A stretch of DNA of 64,000 nt from Lactobacillus gasseri ATCC 33323 = JCM 1131 (lineage in GTDB: Bacteria > Bacillota > Bacilli > Lactobacillales > Lactobacillaceae), in the NCBI RefSeq assembly GCF_000014425.1, contig NC_008530.1:992001-1056000 (forward strand), in the 5' to 3' direction. The number at the start of each line of letters is the position of its first letter. Position 1 is the first letter of the stretch. Of this stretch, positions 28,016-36,668 are shown piece after piece. The notes beneath the pieces were generated by a model, which searched no databases, was not told the DNA's origin, and saw nothing but the letters and a program-made list of their open reading frames with translations. Position numbers and translations under genes: made by a program.

Positions 28016-28356
28016 TTCTTCTTTCTCTTAAATGCTAAAAGCAAATAAGTATTAAGCTTACCTTTTGCTTCGTATATGTCAAATGCCTTCCATTGCCACT
28101 TAATTTTTAAGTCCTGAAGCTGAATTTTTTGACGGTATGGTAATTTTAACCAATCCCCACTTGCCTCTTTTTGAAAATAAGAATTAAGCCAGGTATAAAT
28201 GACAATAATTACAAAAATAGTTCCTAAAATAAGCGCAGGATAACTAATTGCCTTGTTACTTTCATACCCAACAATAAAGGCTACAAAAATTAGTGCTAAG
28301 AGCCAGGAGTAATAAATTACACCCGCAGCTCCTAAAAAAATAAAATGCTTTTTCAT
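28012..28356 (-). CDS. Small membrane protein of unknown function
   Basis: 114 residues. Two hydrophobic segments at about 5-30 and 38-60 ([37 protein letters not shown]) are followed by a basic, tryptophan-containing cytoplasmic part ([20 protein letters not shown]). I do not recognise a family. It is the first gene of the fhs-lspA-rluD-carA/carB-like operon and overlaps fhs by 4 bp, so its translation may be coupled to fhs. It is divergent from the degV gene at 28489. Confidence 0.7.
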   Translation of the reverse strand: MKKHFIFLGAAGVIYYSWLLALIFVAFIVGYESNKAISYPALILGTIFVIIVIYTWLNSYFQKEASGDWLKLPYRQKIQLQDLKIKWQWKAFDIYEAKGKLNTYLLLAFKRKKK

Positions 28357-28428
28357 AATTTAGAATTTAGGTCACACCCTATTTATTAATTATCTCTATT
28401 GTAACAAAAATAAAGCAGATTTACGTTT

Positions 28429-28457
28429 TTGTTTAAAGTTGTGTTCTAGACTATAAT
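28429..28457 (+). promoter_or_regulatory. Probable promoter of the second degV gene
   Basis: TTGTTT (28429-28434) and TATAAT (28452-28457) are separated by 17 bp; a GGAGG (28473-28477) and the ATG at 28489 follow. Confidence 0.55.
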
Positions 28458-28488
28458 ATTAAGCAAGAACATGGAGGAAATTAATATT

Positions 28489-29412
28489 ATGAAAATCGGC
28501 GTTTTAACTGACAGTTCATCTTATTTAACTAAAGAACAATGTGAAAAATATGGTATTGATATACTACCAATTCCAATTATTTGGGACAATAAAGAATATC
28601 TCGATTTAATCGATATTGGTTTTCACGAATTTTATAAAAAGCTAAATAGCTCTACAACCCTGCCGACTACTTCTCAGCCATCAATCGGAACAGTTAAAAA
28701 ATATGTTGAAAAGTATGTTGCTGAAGGATATACAGATTTAATTATTATTACGCTCTCAAGCGGTATTTCTAGTTTTTATAGTAATGTCTTAAGCGTAGCA
28801 AATGAAGAAACACGTATTAATATTCATCCCTTTGACTGTAAAATCACATGTGCTGGAGAAGCAGATGCAGCAATCTTAGCTGGTCGACTGGTTAAAGCGG
28901 GTGCTGATATTAATCTAATCATGCACGATTTAAAAGATCTACGAAATACTACTGACGTTAGATTTATGGTAGATAGTCTTAATCACTTAAAACGAACTGG
29001 ACGTTTGTCAAATGCTGCTAGTTTTGTGGGTTCTATTTTAAAAATTAAACCCATCTTATCTATGGACGTTCAAAACGAAGGTAAAATTTCTGCAATTGCT
29101 AAAGAAAGACAGTATAAACGTGCTTATAATCATATTAAGAAAGACTTTAATCGCCTAACTGCTAATATGCCTTATCCAATTCAGCTAACAATTTTTCATG
29201 CTGATGATGAAAAAAGAGAAGCTGCATGGGTTAATGATTATCAAGCAAGTTTTCCAAAAGTTAAAGTTGATCAGAGTATTATCGGTCCAGTTGTTGGAGT
29301 TCACGTTGGTCAGCATACTATGGCAATGATTTGGTGTCGTGACTTAGATTCTTACTTTGATAAGAATGGGCAACCACTCTTAAATATTAATTCTCAAGCA
29401 GTCGAAGATTAA
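28489..29412 (+). CDS. DegV family fatty-acid-binding protein
   Basis: 307 residues from the ATG at 28489; an upstream in-frame ATG at 28471 overlaps the GGAGG ribosome site and is rejected. DegV motifs: IGVLTDSSSYLTKEQCEKYGIDILPIPIIWDNKEY, PTTSQPSIGTVKKYVEKY, ITLSSGISSFYSN and MVDSLNHLKRTGRLSNAASFVGSILKIKPIL. It is likely a FakB-like carrier that holds a fatty acid for phosphorylation. It is a paralogue of the protein at 17336-18223; having more than one DegV with different acyl preference is common in Firmicutes. Monocistronic, with its own promoter and terminator. Confidence 0.92.
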   Translation: MKIGVLTDSSSYLTKEQCEKYGIDILPIPIIWDNKEYLDLIDIGFHEFYKKLNSSTTLPTTSQPSIGTVKKYVEKYVAEGYTDLIIITLSSGISSFYSNVLSVANEETRINIHPFDCKITCAGEADAAILAGRLVKAGADINLIMHDLKDLRNTTDVRFMVDSLNHLKRTGRLSNAASFVGSILKIKPILSMDVQNEGKISAIAKERQYKRAYNHIKKDFNRLTANMPYPIQLTIFHADDEKREAAWVNDYQASFPKVKVDQSIIGPVVGVHVGQHTMAMIWCRDLDSYFDKNGQPLLNINSQAVED

Positions 29413-29457
29413 AAAAAGCAAGTACTACAAACTTCATGTAGTACTTGCCTTTTTTAT
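29411..29457. terminator. Bidirectional intrinsic terminator
   Basis: GCAAGTACTACA (29418-29429) pairs with TGTAGTACTTGC (29437-29448), with an A-run before and a T-run after. It serves degV and the convergent phosphoesterase gene. Confidence 0.88.
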
Positions 29458-29481
29458 TTAATCTGACTTTTTGTAACTTTT

Positions 29482-30714
29482 TTAATACTTAATTTTCACG
29501 TGTAAGTTATCATGCGCAGAAGTATCATATAAAGTCTGCAAATATAACTCATATTGGGGATTTTCTGAAATTAGTCGTTGATAGATTTCAGACTTCTTTA
29601 GCTTCTGTAGTTCGTCAAAATTGATATGATTCTTGCCAGTAAAGAAATGATAATTCATTTCGCCAAAAAGACGCCCCATCTGTCGAACGCTCGTTAAATC
29701 ATCATGATTTCGATACAAGTCTTTTTGCATTAACTCTGCAGAAATAGTCCCTAACTGAATATTTTCTAAATAGTCATGAAAATGAGTTAAAGTCCAATTT
29801 AGCTTTTCTTTATCAGTTAGATAGTCTCGCATCTTAAAATGGTGACATGTATAGCTAATTTCTTTTGGAGAAACTTTAACTACCCCATAGACCTGATCAT
29901 TAGAGCAAAAACTTGCGGTTACAACTTCCATTGCTGGACATGAATTTTGGGGTGGCATGATATTTTGAGCATGAATATGACCAGAAAAGACTAGTTTCAC
30001 ATTATATTGAGCTAATAACTTACGTAATTCTCGATAGTCGTCAACTACATAACCTTTATTTACAGCCGGATTATGTGCATATAGATTATGATGCATACAG
30101 AAAATCACGCGTAAGTTATGCTGACTAGCATATTGAAGTTGCTCTTTAATCCACTTTCTTTGCTCTTTTCCTAAAAAAACTGCTGTAGCTGGGGCAGTAG
30201 CTGATTCTTCTTTTCCATAATCATTTGAATCCGCTAAAATTAACAAATAATCTGGATTCAGCTGAACACTATAAGCTAAAGAACTACTATCAACACTAAC
30301 TGCAGTTTCATAAGAAGTTCTAAAAATATTGCGCCACATTCTAGGACTAATTTGCCCAGCATAATATTGCTTTTTACCATGAAATTCTCTTGCCCATCCA
30401 TCATAAATATCGTGATTTCCAGGGAGAACAAGAAGTTTAGTTTTAGTCAAAGGCTTGAAAATCTCAGCAAATCTCTCAGCTGAAACTCGCTCCCCATTAA
30501 AAGTTACATCCCCAGTAACAATAATTGCGGCAGGCTTCTTTTCTTCTGCCATTCTAACAAAAGCACTAAGAGCAGTTTCTTGATAATAAAGATCTTTACC
30601 TTGACTAGTTTTTTGCATTTGAGAAAAAGCTTGACCATCATCATGTAAACTATCTGCAATCAGATGGGTATCGCTAATGACCCAGAAGCTCGTTTTTTTG
30701 TCTTGCGTTAACAT
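29482..30714 (-). CDS. Calcineurin-like metallophosphoesterase
   Basis: 410 residues. The metal-binding motifs of the superfamily are in order: VISDTHLIADS near residue 13, IIVTGDVTFNGE, LVLPGNHDIYDGW, FCMHHNLYAHNPA and FSGHIHAQNI. A C-terminal helical extension of about 130 residues (DYLENIQLGTISAELM, YQRLISENPQYELYL) follows. No signal peptide is seen. It probably hydrolyses a phosphodiester, but the substrate is unknown; some relatives act on cyclic nucleotides. It starts 2 bp after the upstream methyltransferase gene, so the two form an operon. Confidence 0.88.
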   Translation of the reverse strand: MLTQDKKTSFWVISDTHLIADSLHDDGQAFSQMQKTSQGKDLYYQETALSAFVRMAEEKKPAAIIVTGDVTFNGERVSAERFAEIFKPLTKTKLLVLPGNHDIYDGWAREFHGKKQYYAGQISPRMWRNIFRTSYETAVSVDSSSLAYSVQLNPDYLLILADSNDYGKEESATAPATAVFLGKEQRKWIKEQLQYASQHNLRVIFCMHHNLYAHNPAVNKGYVVDDYRELRKLLAQYNVKLVFSGHIHAQNIMPPQNSCPAMEVVTASFCSNDQVYGVVKVSPKEISYTCHHFKMRDYLTDKEKLNWTLTHFHDYLENIQLGTISAELMQKDLYRNHDDLTSVRQMGRLFGEMNYHFFTGKNHINFDELQKLKKSEIYQRLISENPQYELYLQTLYDTSAHDNLHVKIKY

Positions 30715-30716
30715 TT

Positions 30717-31841
30717 TTATCTCTTATTTGCCCAATATTGATAATAATCTGTTCTTAAATTACCATTGTAAAATTTTCGTTTTTTAGTAGCTCTAGCACC
30801 AAAGAATTTTTCAAATTGTGGATCTGAAGTTAAATAATACTGACTAAATGAAGATAGCGGACGCAAAGTTTGTCCCATTTCTTCATAAATCTTTTCAGCT
30901 GCCTCACGATCTTTCAATCGCTTACCATAAGGTGGATTAGCAATAATTACCCCATTTTCCAAATCAGTCGCAAAGTCTTTTACAGCAACTTGCTTAAACT
31001 TAATATCTTGTAATACGCCAGCATTATGAGCATTAACCTTAGCAATTTCTAAAATTGACTGATCAATGTCGCTTGCTAAAATTGGTGCATGTTCTGTCTT
31101 TTCCTGCGCCTTAGCTTCATCCACTAATTCTGGATGAAGCTGCTTATTAAACCAGTCAAAATTATCAAAAGCAAACTTTCTCCAAATACCTGGAGCTACA
31201 TTTTTCGCTTTGAGAGCAGCTTCGATTGCAATCGTACCTGATCCAGTCATGGGATCAATAAAAGGATGAGATCCATCAAATGGTGTTAATTCAATTAATC
31301 CAGCTGCGAAATTTTCCTTTAAAGGTGCTCCACCATGTTCTACCCGGTATCCACGTTTAAATAAACTCTGACCAGTTGTATCCAAACTTAACCGTGCTAC
31401 ATCCTTATAAATATGAATATCTAAAGGATACTCAGCGCCACTTTCAGGTAAAAAGCCACGTCTACGATATTGATCGGTCAGCTTATCTACAATTGCTTTT
31501 TTAACAATTGATTGCACATCAGGCTCAGAATGCAATTTACTGCGAACGCTTCTTCCCTTCACAGGAAATTGTGCATCCACTGGTAACAATTCGGCCCAAT
31601 CATAGCTATAAACTTCATCGTACAATTGGTCAAAACTAAATGCCTTGAATTCTTTTAATAAAATTTTGATTCGATCCGCACTTCTAAGCCATAAATTGGT
31701 CCTTACGATATCTTTTTGTGTACCTTTAAAAAATACACGCCCATTTTCAGTATTAGTTTCATAGCCTAGATTGTTTAGCTCTTTTGCAACAACGCTTTCA
31801 AAGCCAGCGCCCATTGTCGCATATAATGTGTATTCTTTCAT
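30717..31841 (-). CDS. THUMP-domain class I RNA methyltransferase (RlmL/YpsC type)
   Basis: 374 residues. The N-terminus holds a THUMP RNA-binding region (MGAGFESVVAKELNNLGYE, GTQKDIVRTNLWLRSADRIKILL). The catalytic Rossmann domain has DPMTGSGTIAIEAALKAKNVAPG (motif I), ILASDIDQSILEIAKVNAHNAG and the N6-methyl signature NPPYGKRLKD. It should methylate 23S rRNA guanines or adenines with SAM; the family is annotated as RlmL-like. Its place after rnpB, gpsB and ypsA matches ypsC in Bacillus. The start at 31841 gives the usual MKEYTLYATMGAGFE N-terminus. Confidence 0.93.
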   Translation of the reverse strand: MKEYTLYATMGAGFESVVAKELNNLGYETNTENGRVFFKGTQKDIVRTNLWLRSADRIKILLKEFKAFSFDQLYDEVYSYDWAELLPVDAQFPVKGRSVRSKLHSEPDVQSIVKKAIVDKLTDQYRRRGFLPESGAEYPLDIHIYKDVARLSLDTTGQSLFKRGYRVEHGGAPLKENFAAGLIELTPFDGSHPFIDPMTGSGTIAIEAALKAKNVAPGIWRKFAFDNFDWFNKQLHPELVDEAKAQEKTEHAPILASDIDQSILEIAKVNAHNAGVLQDIKFKQVAVKDFATDLENGVIIANPPYGKRLKDREAAEKIYEEMGQTLRPLSSFSQYYLTSDPQFEKFFGARATKKRKFYNGNLRTDYYQYWANKR

Positions 31842-31873
31842 TTTTATTCTCTATCTATACTAAATTTTTTTAT

Positions 31874-31902
31874 AAAAAAAGGCTGAGCCAAAGCTCAACC
31901 CT
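31874..31902 (-). terminator. Terminator of rnpB
   Basis: On the minus strand GGTTGAGC, loop TTTG, GCTCAGCC is followed by seven T. It lies just after the 3' end of the RNase P RNA. Confidence 0.88.
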
Positions 31903-31906
31903 AACC

Positions 31907-32285
31907 TACAAATCTCTATAAGCCACGTTCTGTTCCAATAAGATTTGGTTGAATCTTATCTTCAGCGACCATCTATCTTCATTAAAAATGACTTCGTCTT
32001 TAGTTCATTTACTTAGACGAAAGCGCCCCTACCAAATTTGGGTTGCCCGCTTGCAGGGTTTACCTCGTTCCACCAGCAAAGTTTCCCTTGCTGCTTCGTC
32101 ACTGTGGCACTTTTCAGGATAGTCACACATGTCAAAAAATGATTTAGTGCTTTTTCCGCCGTAACTTGCTAAAAACAAGTCCCCCAGCTTATTGGGCTGA
32201 GTACAAAAACTACAAGCATCTCAGCTTGTGCGTGCGTGGACTTTCCTCAGCTAGTATAAGCTAACCGCGATCGCTCGAAATTTGC
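31907..32285 (-). ncRNA. rnpB: RNase P RNA (bacterial type B)
   Basis: On the minus strand the conserved 5' block GAGGAAAGTCCACGCACGC appears about 35 bases from the start, the AACCCAAATTTGGTAGGGGC stretch in the middle, and AGAACGTGGCTTATAGAG at the 3' end. These are the strongest conserved blocks of RNase P RNA. CAAATTT at the 5' end pairs with AGATTTG at the 3' end (helix P1), fixing the ends to within a few bases. The RNA is the catalytic part of RNase P, which trims tRNA 5' leaders. Length about 379 nt, as expected for Firmicutes. It lies between gpsB and the methyltransferase gene, as in Bacillus. Confidence 0.95.
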
Positions 32286-32292
32286 AATAACA

Positions 32293-32301
32293 ATTATATC
32301 A
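32293..32301 (-). promoter_or_regulatory. Extended -10 promoter of rnpB
   Basis: On the minus strand TGATATAAT lies 7-8 bases before the P1 helix start. It sits just downstream of the gpsB stop. No good -35 is seen, which fits an extended -10 promoter. Confidence 0.6.
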
Positions 32302-32306
32302 TAGTT

Positions 32307-32744
32307 TTAATTAGCTTGGTAAGTTCTATCTTGTTGATTCATTCTTTGCTCAAGGTTGTAAACTTTACGCTCTAAAGTAGAAATCCGCTGAATCATAGCT
32401 ACGTTAGTAGTTAATTCAGGAGTTTCTTTTTCTTCATTGGTGCTACTTACTATAGGTTTCTGGATATTATGAGGAGTATATGTCTTAACATCATCCTCAA
32501 CTTCTTCATTTTTGAAATCTAACTTAGGAGCAGTATTTTGTGTTGATGCTTGTTTTTGTTGAGCTTTTAACTCACTAATTTGTGTCTGCAAATCTTCAAT
32601 AATTGTCGCAAAAGTACTATAGTCAGAAATAATCGTATCAAGGTATGAATCTACTTCATCTGAATCATACCCCTTCATTTTGGTTCTAAATTGTTTTTTT
32701 AAAATACTTTGTGGATTTAGTTGAATATCATTTAAACTTGCCAT
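32307..32744 (-). CDS. gpsB: Cell division protein GpsB
   Basis: 145 residues. The DivIVA-like N-terminal membrane-binding domain is clear: LNPQSILKKQFRTKMKGYDSDEVDSYLDTIISDY, followed by a coiled coil (TIIEDLQTQISELKAQQKQ), a charged linker, and a short C-terminal helix (VAMIQRISTLERKVYNLEQRM). GpsB moves between septum and side wall and links penicillin-binding proteins to the division machinery. It lies between ypsA and rnpB, the conserved Firmicutes order; PBP1A, a known partner class, is encoded 1.5 kb away. Confidence 0.95.
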   Translation of the reverse strand: MASLNDIQLNPQSILKKQFRTKMKGYDSDEVDSYLDTIISDYSTFATIIEDLQTQISELKAQQKQASTQNTAPKLDFKNEEVEDDVKTYTPHNIQKPIVSSTNEEKETPELTTNVAMIQRISTLERKVYNLEQRMNQQDRTYQAN

Positions 32745-32952
32745 TTATTTCGTCAAACTCCTTAATTGCAGACTAATGTCTGTCTTTAATTTAGGCGATA
32801 AGGTGTTAACTAGTTATTAGCTCAATGGCACTCACCATATCGTATATATTTAGTATAAGTTATAAATTTTCTTCAAGCAATAATAGTCCCTGTTTCTAAA
32901 AAATTTCTTATTAAATTAGTCTTATATAAGCTAAAAAATTTACTTTTAAAAT

Positions 32953-33522
32953 CTAATAAAAATTATTTTCTTGTCGATGATTTTCTTCATACTCTTCTGC
33001 TGATTCTTGTAAATCATAAAAATCAATTATATCTACTGGGTACTCATGCCCCTCTTGATATTTTTGGATGGCCTCGTAATCATATTTAGGCTTACCAGGA
33101 TGTTCAGGATCATAAATTAAAACTGCACGGTCGGTATGTTCCAACATGAAACTTTGATAATTTTTTAATTGCGCTGGACTCATATATGGATAATTTGAAG
33201 TTGAAGCGGTGAAGTCAACTTGTTCGGTTAAATTTTGATACTTCATCTGATTATTTTCATTCCATCTTTTAGAAAATTCTAAGTAAGGCGTCATCAAAGC
33301 CGTGTGAACGCTATATTCATTCTGAAGTTGAATTGCCGCCTCCAGCGCCCATTGTTCAATTCCTAAATTTGCGCCACTAATTATCCAGTCAATTTTTCCT
33401 TCTTCAAGTAAACTTTTAAAATAATTAGTTAAAGCATATTTAATTACAGTTAACTTAGGATCCTTATCACTAAAGATACTTAATTCATATGAACGATATC
33501 CAGTAACCCATAGACGCTTCAT
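32953..33522 (-). CDS. ypsA: YpsA family (DUF1273, SLOG superfamily) protein
   Basis: 189 residues. Family markers: LWVTGYRSYELSIF at the N-terminus, IDWIISGANLGIEQWALEAAIQLQ (nucleotide-binding-like GxxGxE loop of the SLOG fold) and LIYDPEHPGKPKYDYEAIQKYQ. The biochemical role is not established; in Bacillus and Staphylococcus YpsA affects cell division and works with GpsB. It is upstream of gpsB on the same strand with a 208-bp gap and is divergent from recU. The C-terminus is acidic and glutamate-rich. Confidence 0.92.
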   Translation of the reverse strand: MKRLWVTGYRSYELSIFSDKDPKLTVIKYALTNYFKSLLEEGKIDWIISGANLGIEQWALEAAIQLQNEYSVHTALMTPYLEFSKRWNENNQMKYQNLTEQVDFTASTSNYPYMSPAQLKNYQSFMLEHTDRAVLIYDPEHPGKPKYDYEAIQKYQEGHEYPVDIIDFYDLQESAEEYEENHRQENNFY

Positions 33523-33561
33523 TGATGATCCTTTCTTTCTCTAAAAATGATTTAAAATCTT

Positions 33562-33582
33562 TGCTATAATGCTAAACAGGAG
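33562..33582 (+). promoter_or_regulatory. Extended -10 promoter and ribosome site of recU
   Basis: TGCTATAAT (33562-33570) is followed closely by AGGAG (33578-33582). The AGGAG, 8 bases before ATG 33591, decides that start over the GTG at 33582 and ATG at 33585. The transcript would have a very short leader. Confidence 0.5.
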
Positions 33583-33590
33583 TGATGTTG

Positions 33591-34220
33591 ATGGTAAAAT
33601 ATCCAACAGGCAGTTTAACACATTATACTAAAGATCAAACTGACCTTCTGCATCCAAGAAAACAAAAGCATCGCAAAGATGTCGTATTTTCTGATCGTGG
33701 AATGAACCTGGAGCAACAAATTAATGAATCTAATAAGTATTATCTTCTTGAAGATATTGCTGTAGTTCATAAAAAGCCAACTCCGGTTCAAATTGTCAAA
33801 GTAGATTATCCCAAACGTTCTCGAGCAGTCATTAAAGAAGCTTACTTCAGGCAAGCATCTACAACTGACTATAATGGCGTTTATCAAGGTCGATATTTAG
33901 ATTTTGAAGCTAAAGAAACGAGAAATAAAAGATCTTTTCCTTTGAAAAACTTTCATGAACATCAGATCATCCATCTTGAAAGATGTTTAAAGCAAAAAGG
34001 GATTTGTTTTACAATCATCCGTTTTGTAACTCTTAATCGCTATTTCGTAACTCCAGCGAGTTTTGTAATTAAAGCTTGGAAAACACCGCATAAGAGTTCG
34101 ATGACAATTCAAGAGTTGATTAATAATTCAATTGAAATTAAAAGCGGATTTCGACCAACACTTCCTTACTTGGATGCGATAGATAATTTTATAGATAGGA
34201 ACAAAAAGAATGGCAGATAA
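33591..34220 (+). CDS. recU: Holliday junction resolvase RecU
   Basis: 209 residues from ATG 33591. RecU motifs: GMNLEQQINESNKYYLLEDIAVVHKKPTPVQIV, the nuclease-core TTDYNGVYQGRYLDFEAKETRNKRSFPLKNFHEHQIIHL with the metal-binding Asp and catalytic E-x-K, and RYFVTPASFVIKAW. It cuts Holliday junctions symmetrically and modulates RecA. It overlaps the PBP1A gene by 11 bp; this recU-ponA pair is conserved in Firmicutes. It is divergent from ypsA. Confidence 0.95.
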   Translation: MVKYPTGSLTHYTKDQTDLLHPRKQKHRKDVVFSDRGMNLEQQINESNKYYLLEDIAVVHKKPTPVQIVKVDYPKRSRAVIKEAYFRQASTTDYNGVYQGRYLDFEAKETRNKRSFPLKNFHEHQIIHLERCLKQKGICFTIIRFVTLNRYFVTPASFVIKAWKTPHKSSMTIQELINNSIEIKSGFRPTLPYLDAIDNFIDRNKKNGR

Positions 34221-36585
34221 CAATCAAAAGCCAACTAATTCTAGAATGGCTAACCTTCACCCCGAAGGTAAACCGCGTAAAAAAATTTGGCTACAAATAA
34301 TTAAATGGTTCTTTATTGTAGCAATGTTAATCATCGTTTCTGGGGTAGGACTATTTGCGTATTACGCTAAAGACGCTCCTAGCATTTCACAAGCTCAACT
34401 TCAAAGCGGCGGAACGAGTAGCCTTTATACTCGAGATGGAAAATTTCTTCTTTCTTTAGGTTCTGAAAAAAGGACTTACGTCAATAATGATGAAATTCCT
34501 AAAGAGCTCAAAAATGCTATTGTCTCTGTCGAAGATAGACGTTTTTATAAAGAAGGAATTGGACTTGACCCAATTCGAATTGTTGGCTCTGTCCTAGTTA
34601 ACGCTAAAAGTAAAGGCGTTGCTGCCGGTGGATCAACTATCACTCAACAATTAGTTAAGCTTTCTGTTTTTTCAACCGCTGCTTCGCAAAGAACCCTTCG
34701 AAGAAAAGCCCAAGAAGCATGGCTCTCAATGAAAGTTGAACGAGAATTTAGTAAAGAACAAATTTTAGAGTTCTATATTAATAAGGTATACATGAATTAC
34801 GGTAACTATGGAATGGGTACTGCAGCAGATTTTTACTATGGCAAGGATCTAAAGGATCTTGACTTAGCACAAACTGCCCTTCTTGCAGGGATGCCTAATG
34901 CACCAGTTACCTATGACCCATATGTTTACCCAGAAAAGGCTAAGTATAGAAGAGATATTGTTTTAAGAGCAATGCTTAAAAACGATAAGATTACTAAATC
35001 CCAATATACACAAGCTGTTAATGAGCCAATCACTCAAGGATTACAACCTAAGAAGAACAATGCAACTTCAGAACTAAGAAAGGTTGATGATCCATACATT
35101 AAAGAAGTAATCAGCGAAGTTAAAAGCAAAGGATTTAATCCTTATAATGACAACTTAAAGATTACTGTTAATATTGATCAAGATGCTCAACAAAAACTTT
35201 ATGATCTAGTAAACAATGGATCGGTTCCATTTACTAACGATAAGATGCAAGTTGGTGCAACAATTATTGATCCAAGAACTGGACATGTTATTGCCATTAT
35301 TGGCGGACGCAAGCTCCCCTCTGTTCAATTAGGTTTAAACCGCGCTGTTCAAACTGGCCGTTCAACTGGATCCACTGTTAAACCGGTATTAGACTATGGT
35401 CCAGCAATTGAATATCTTAACTGGCCAACTTCTCATATATTAGATGATTCTAAGTATGTTTACCCTGGTACTAATATTCAACTTTATGACTGGGATAATA
35501 AATACGAAGGCAAAATGACTATGCGTCATGCTCTAGAACAATCAAGAAACGTTCCTGCAGTTAAAACCTTAAGTAAGGTTGGGGTTGCACGTGCATCACT
35601 CTTTGCAAGAAAACTCGGCGTTAACGTTCCTTCTGATTCTGGCTTATCAGTCGCAATCGGGGCTAATGCTTCTTCTCTTCAAATGGCAGGAGCTTTTGGT
35701 GCCTTTGCTAATAATGGTGTTTACCATAAGCCACAATTTGTTTCTAAAATTGAAACGCCAGATGGTTTAACTAGAAATTATGATAGCAGTGGTACTAGAG
35801 TCATGAAGGAATCAACAGCATATATCATGACTGATATGCTTAAGGGTGTGTTAACTAAAGGTTCTGGTACACAAGCTCGAATTAAAAACTTATATGAAGC
35901 GGGTAAAACTGGTACTGTTAAATATTCAGATGAAGAATTGGTAAAATATCCTCAATACAAGAATTCGCCAAAAGATTCATGGTTTGTTGGTTACACTAAA
36001 CTTTATTCAATGGGGATTTGGACTGGATATGATAATTTGAAAGATGGTACCCCATCAGGCGTTGGCTCTTCTTCAGCTCAACTTCTATATAAGCAAATGA
36101 TGTCTTATCTCATGACAGACAAAGCTAATAAAGATTGGACAAAGCCAAGCACAGTTGTTAGACGCAGGATTGCAAATGGTACCCAAGATAAAGTAGTTTC
36201 TCCTACTGCAAGCAATTCAAGCTGGCAATTATTTGTCAAAGGTCATGCACCCAAAAATCCTTACAGTGAAGTAACCGTCGATAAACGGAAAGATGAAGAT
36301 GACGACGTTGACACAAGATTTGATACGGAAGATGATACATCATCTAAGGGGCAATCTCATTCTCAAAGTAGCTCTTCATCAAGTCATGCTGAACAACAAT
36401 CATCAAGTCAAAAGCAGTCATCTACTTCTAATAACAATAATTCAAATAACCAGAATCAAAACAATAATCAGCAGACGGAAAATAAATCTAACAATCAAAA
36501 TAACAATTCCCAACAAAATACAAATAACCAAAATAATCAAAATCAACAACAAAATCAGGGAAATAATTCCAATAATAATCATTAA
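34210..36585 (+). CDS. ponA: Class A penicillin-binding protein 1A
   Basis: 791 residues. A single membrane helix near residues 27-51 precedes the GT51 glycosyltransferase domain (AIVSVEDRRFYKEGIGLDPIRI, GGSTITQQLVKLS, REFSKEQILEFYINKVYMNYG) and the transpeptidase domain with STGSTVKP (SxxK), SRN (SxN) and AGKTGTVKYSD (KTG). It polymerises and crosslinks peptidoglycan outside the membrane. From about residue 705 the tail is unusual: charged DDDVDTRFDTEDD and then some 75 residues of almost pure Ser, Gln and Asn. Translation is coupled to recU by an 11-bp overlap. GpsB, its probable partner, is encoded close by. Confidence 0.96.
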   Translation: MADNNQKPTNSRMANLHPEGKPRKKIWLQIIKWFFIVAMLIIVSGVGLFAYYAKDAPSISQAQLQSGGTSSLYTRDGKFLLSLGSEKRTYVNNDEIPKELKNAIVSVEDRRFYKEGIGLDPIRIVGSVLVNAKSKGVAAGGSTITQQLVKLSVFSTAASQRTLRRKAQEAWLSMKVEREFSKEQILEFYINKVYMNYGNYGMGTAADFYYGKDLKDLDLAQTALLAGMPNAPVTYDPYVYPEKAKYRRDIVLRAMLKNDKITKSQYTQAVNEPITQGLQPKKNNATSELRKVDDPYIKEVISEVKSKGFNPYNDNLKITVNIDQDAQQKLYDLVNNGSVPFTNDKMQVGATIIDPRTGHVIAIIGGRKLPSVQLGLNRAVQTGRSTGSTVKPVLDYGPAIEYLNWPTSHILDDSKYVYPGTNIQLYDWDNKYEGKMTMRHALEQSRNVPAVKTLSKVGVARASLFARKLGVNVPSDSGLSVAIGANASSLQMAGAFGAFANNGVYHKPQFVSKIETPDGLTRNYDSSGTRVMKESTAYIMTDMLKGVLTKGSGTQARIKNLYEAGKTGTVKYSDEELVKYPQYKNSPKDSWFVGYTKLYSMGIWTGYDNLKDGTPSGVGSSSAQLLYKQMMSYLMTDKANKDWTKPSTVVRRRIANGTQDKVVSPTASNSSWQLFVKGHAPKNPYSEVTVDKRKDEDDDVDTRFDTEDDTSSKGQSHSQSSSSSSHAEQQSSSQKQSSTSNNNNSNNQNQNNNQQTENKSNNQNNNSQQNTNNQNNQNQQQNQGNNSNNNH

Positions 36586-36600
36586 TTATTGAAATTAAAC

Positions 36601-36647
36601 AAAAGCTCCAGAAGAATCATATCAAATATGACTTCTGGAGCTTTTTT
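36601..36647. terminator. Bidirectional intrinsic terminator
   Basis: AAAAGCTCCAGAAG (36601-36614) pairs with CTTCTGGAGCTTTT (36632-36645), with further pairing inside, followed by T. It separates convergent ponA and nth. Confidence 0.9.
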
Positions 36648-36668
36648 GCATATATTTTAATTCAAAAA

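Noticed and set aside
36293-36592. 99-residue alternative frame inside the PBP1A tail
   Set aside because: A by-product of the repetitive Asn/Gln codons in the real frame.
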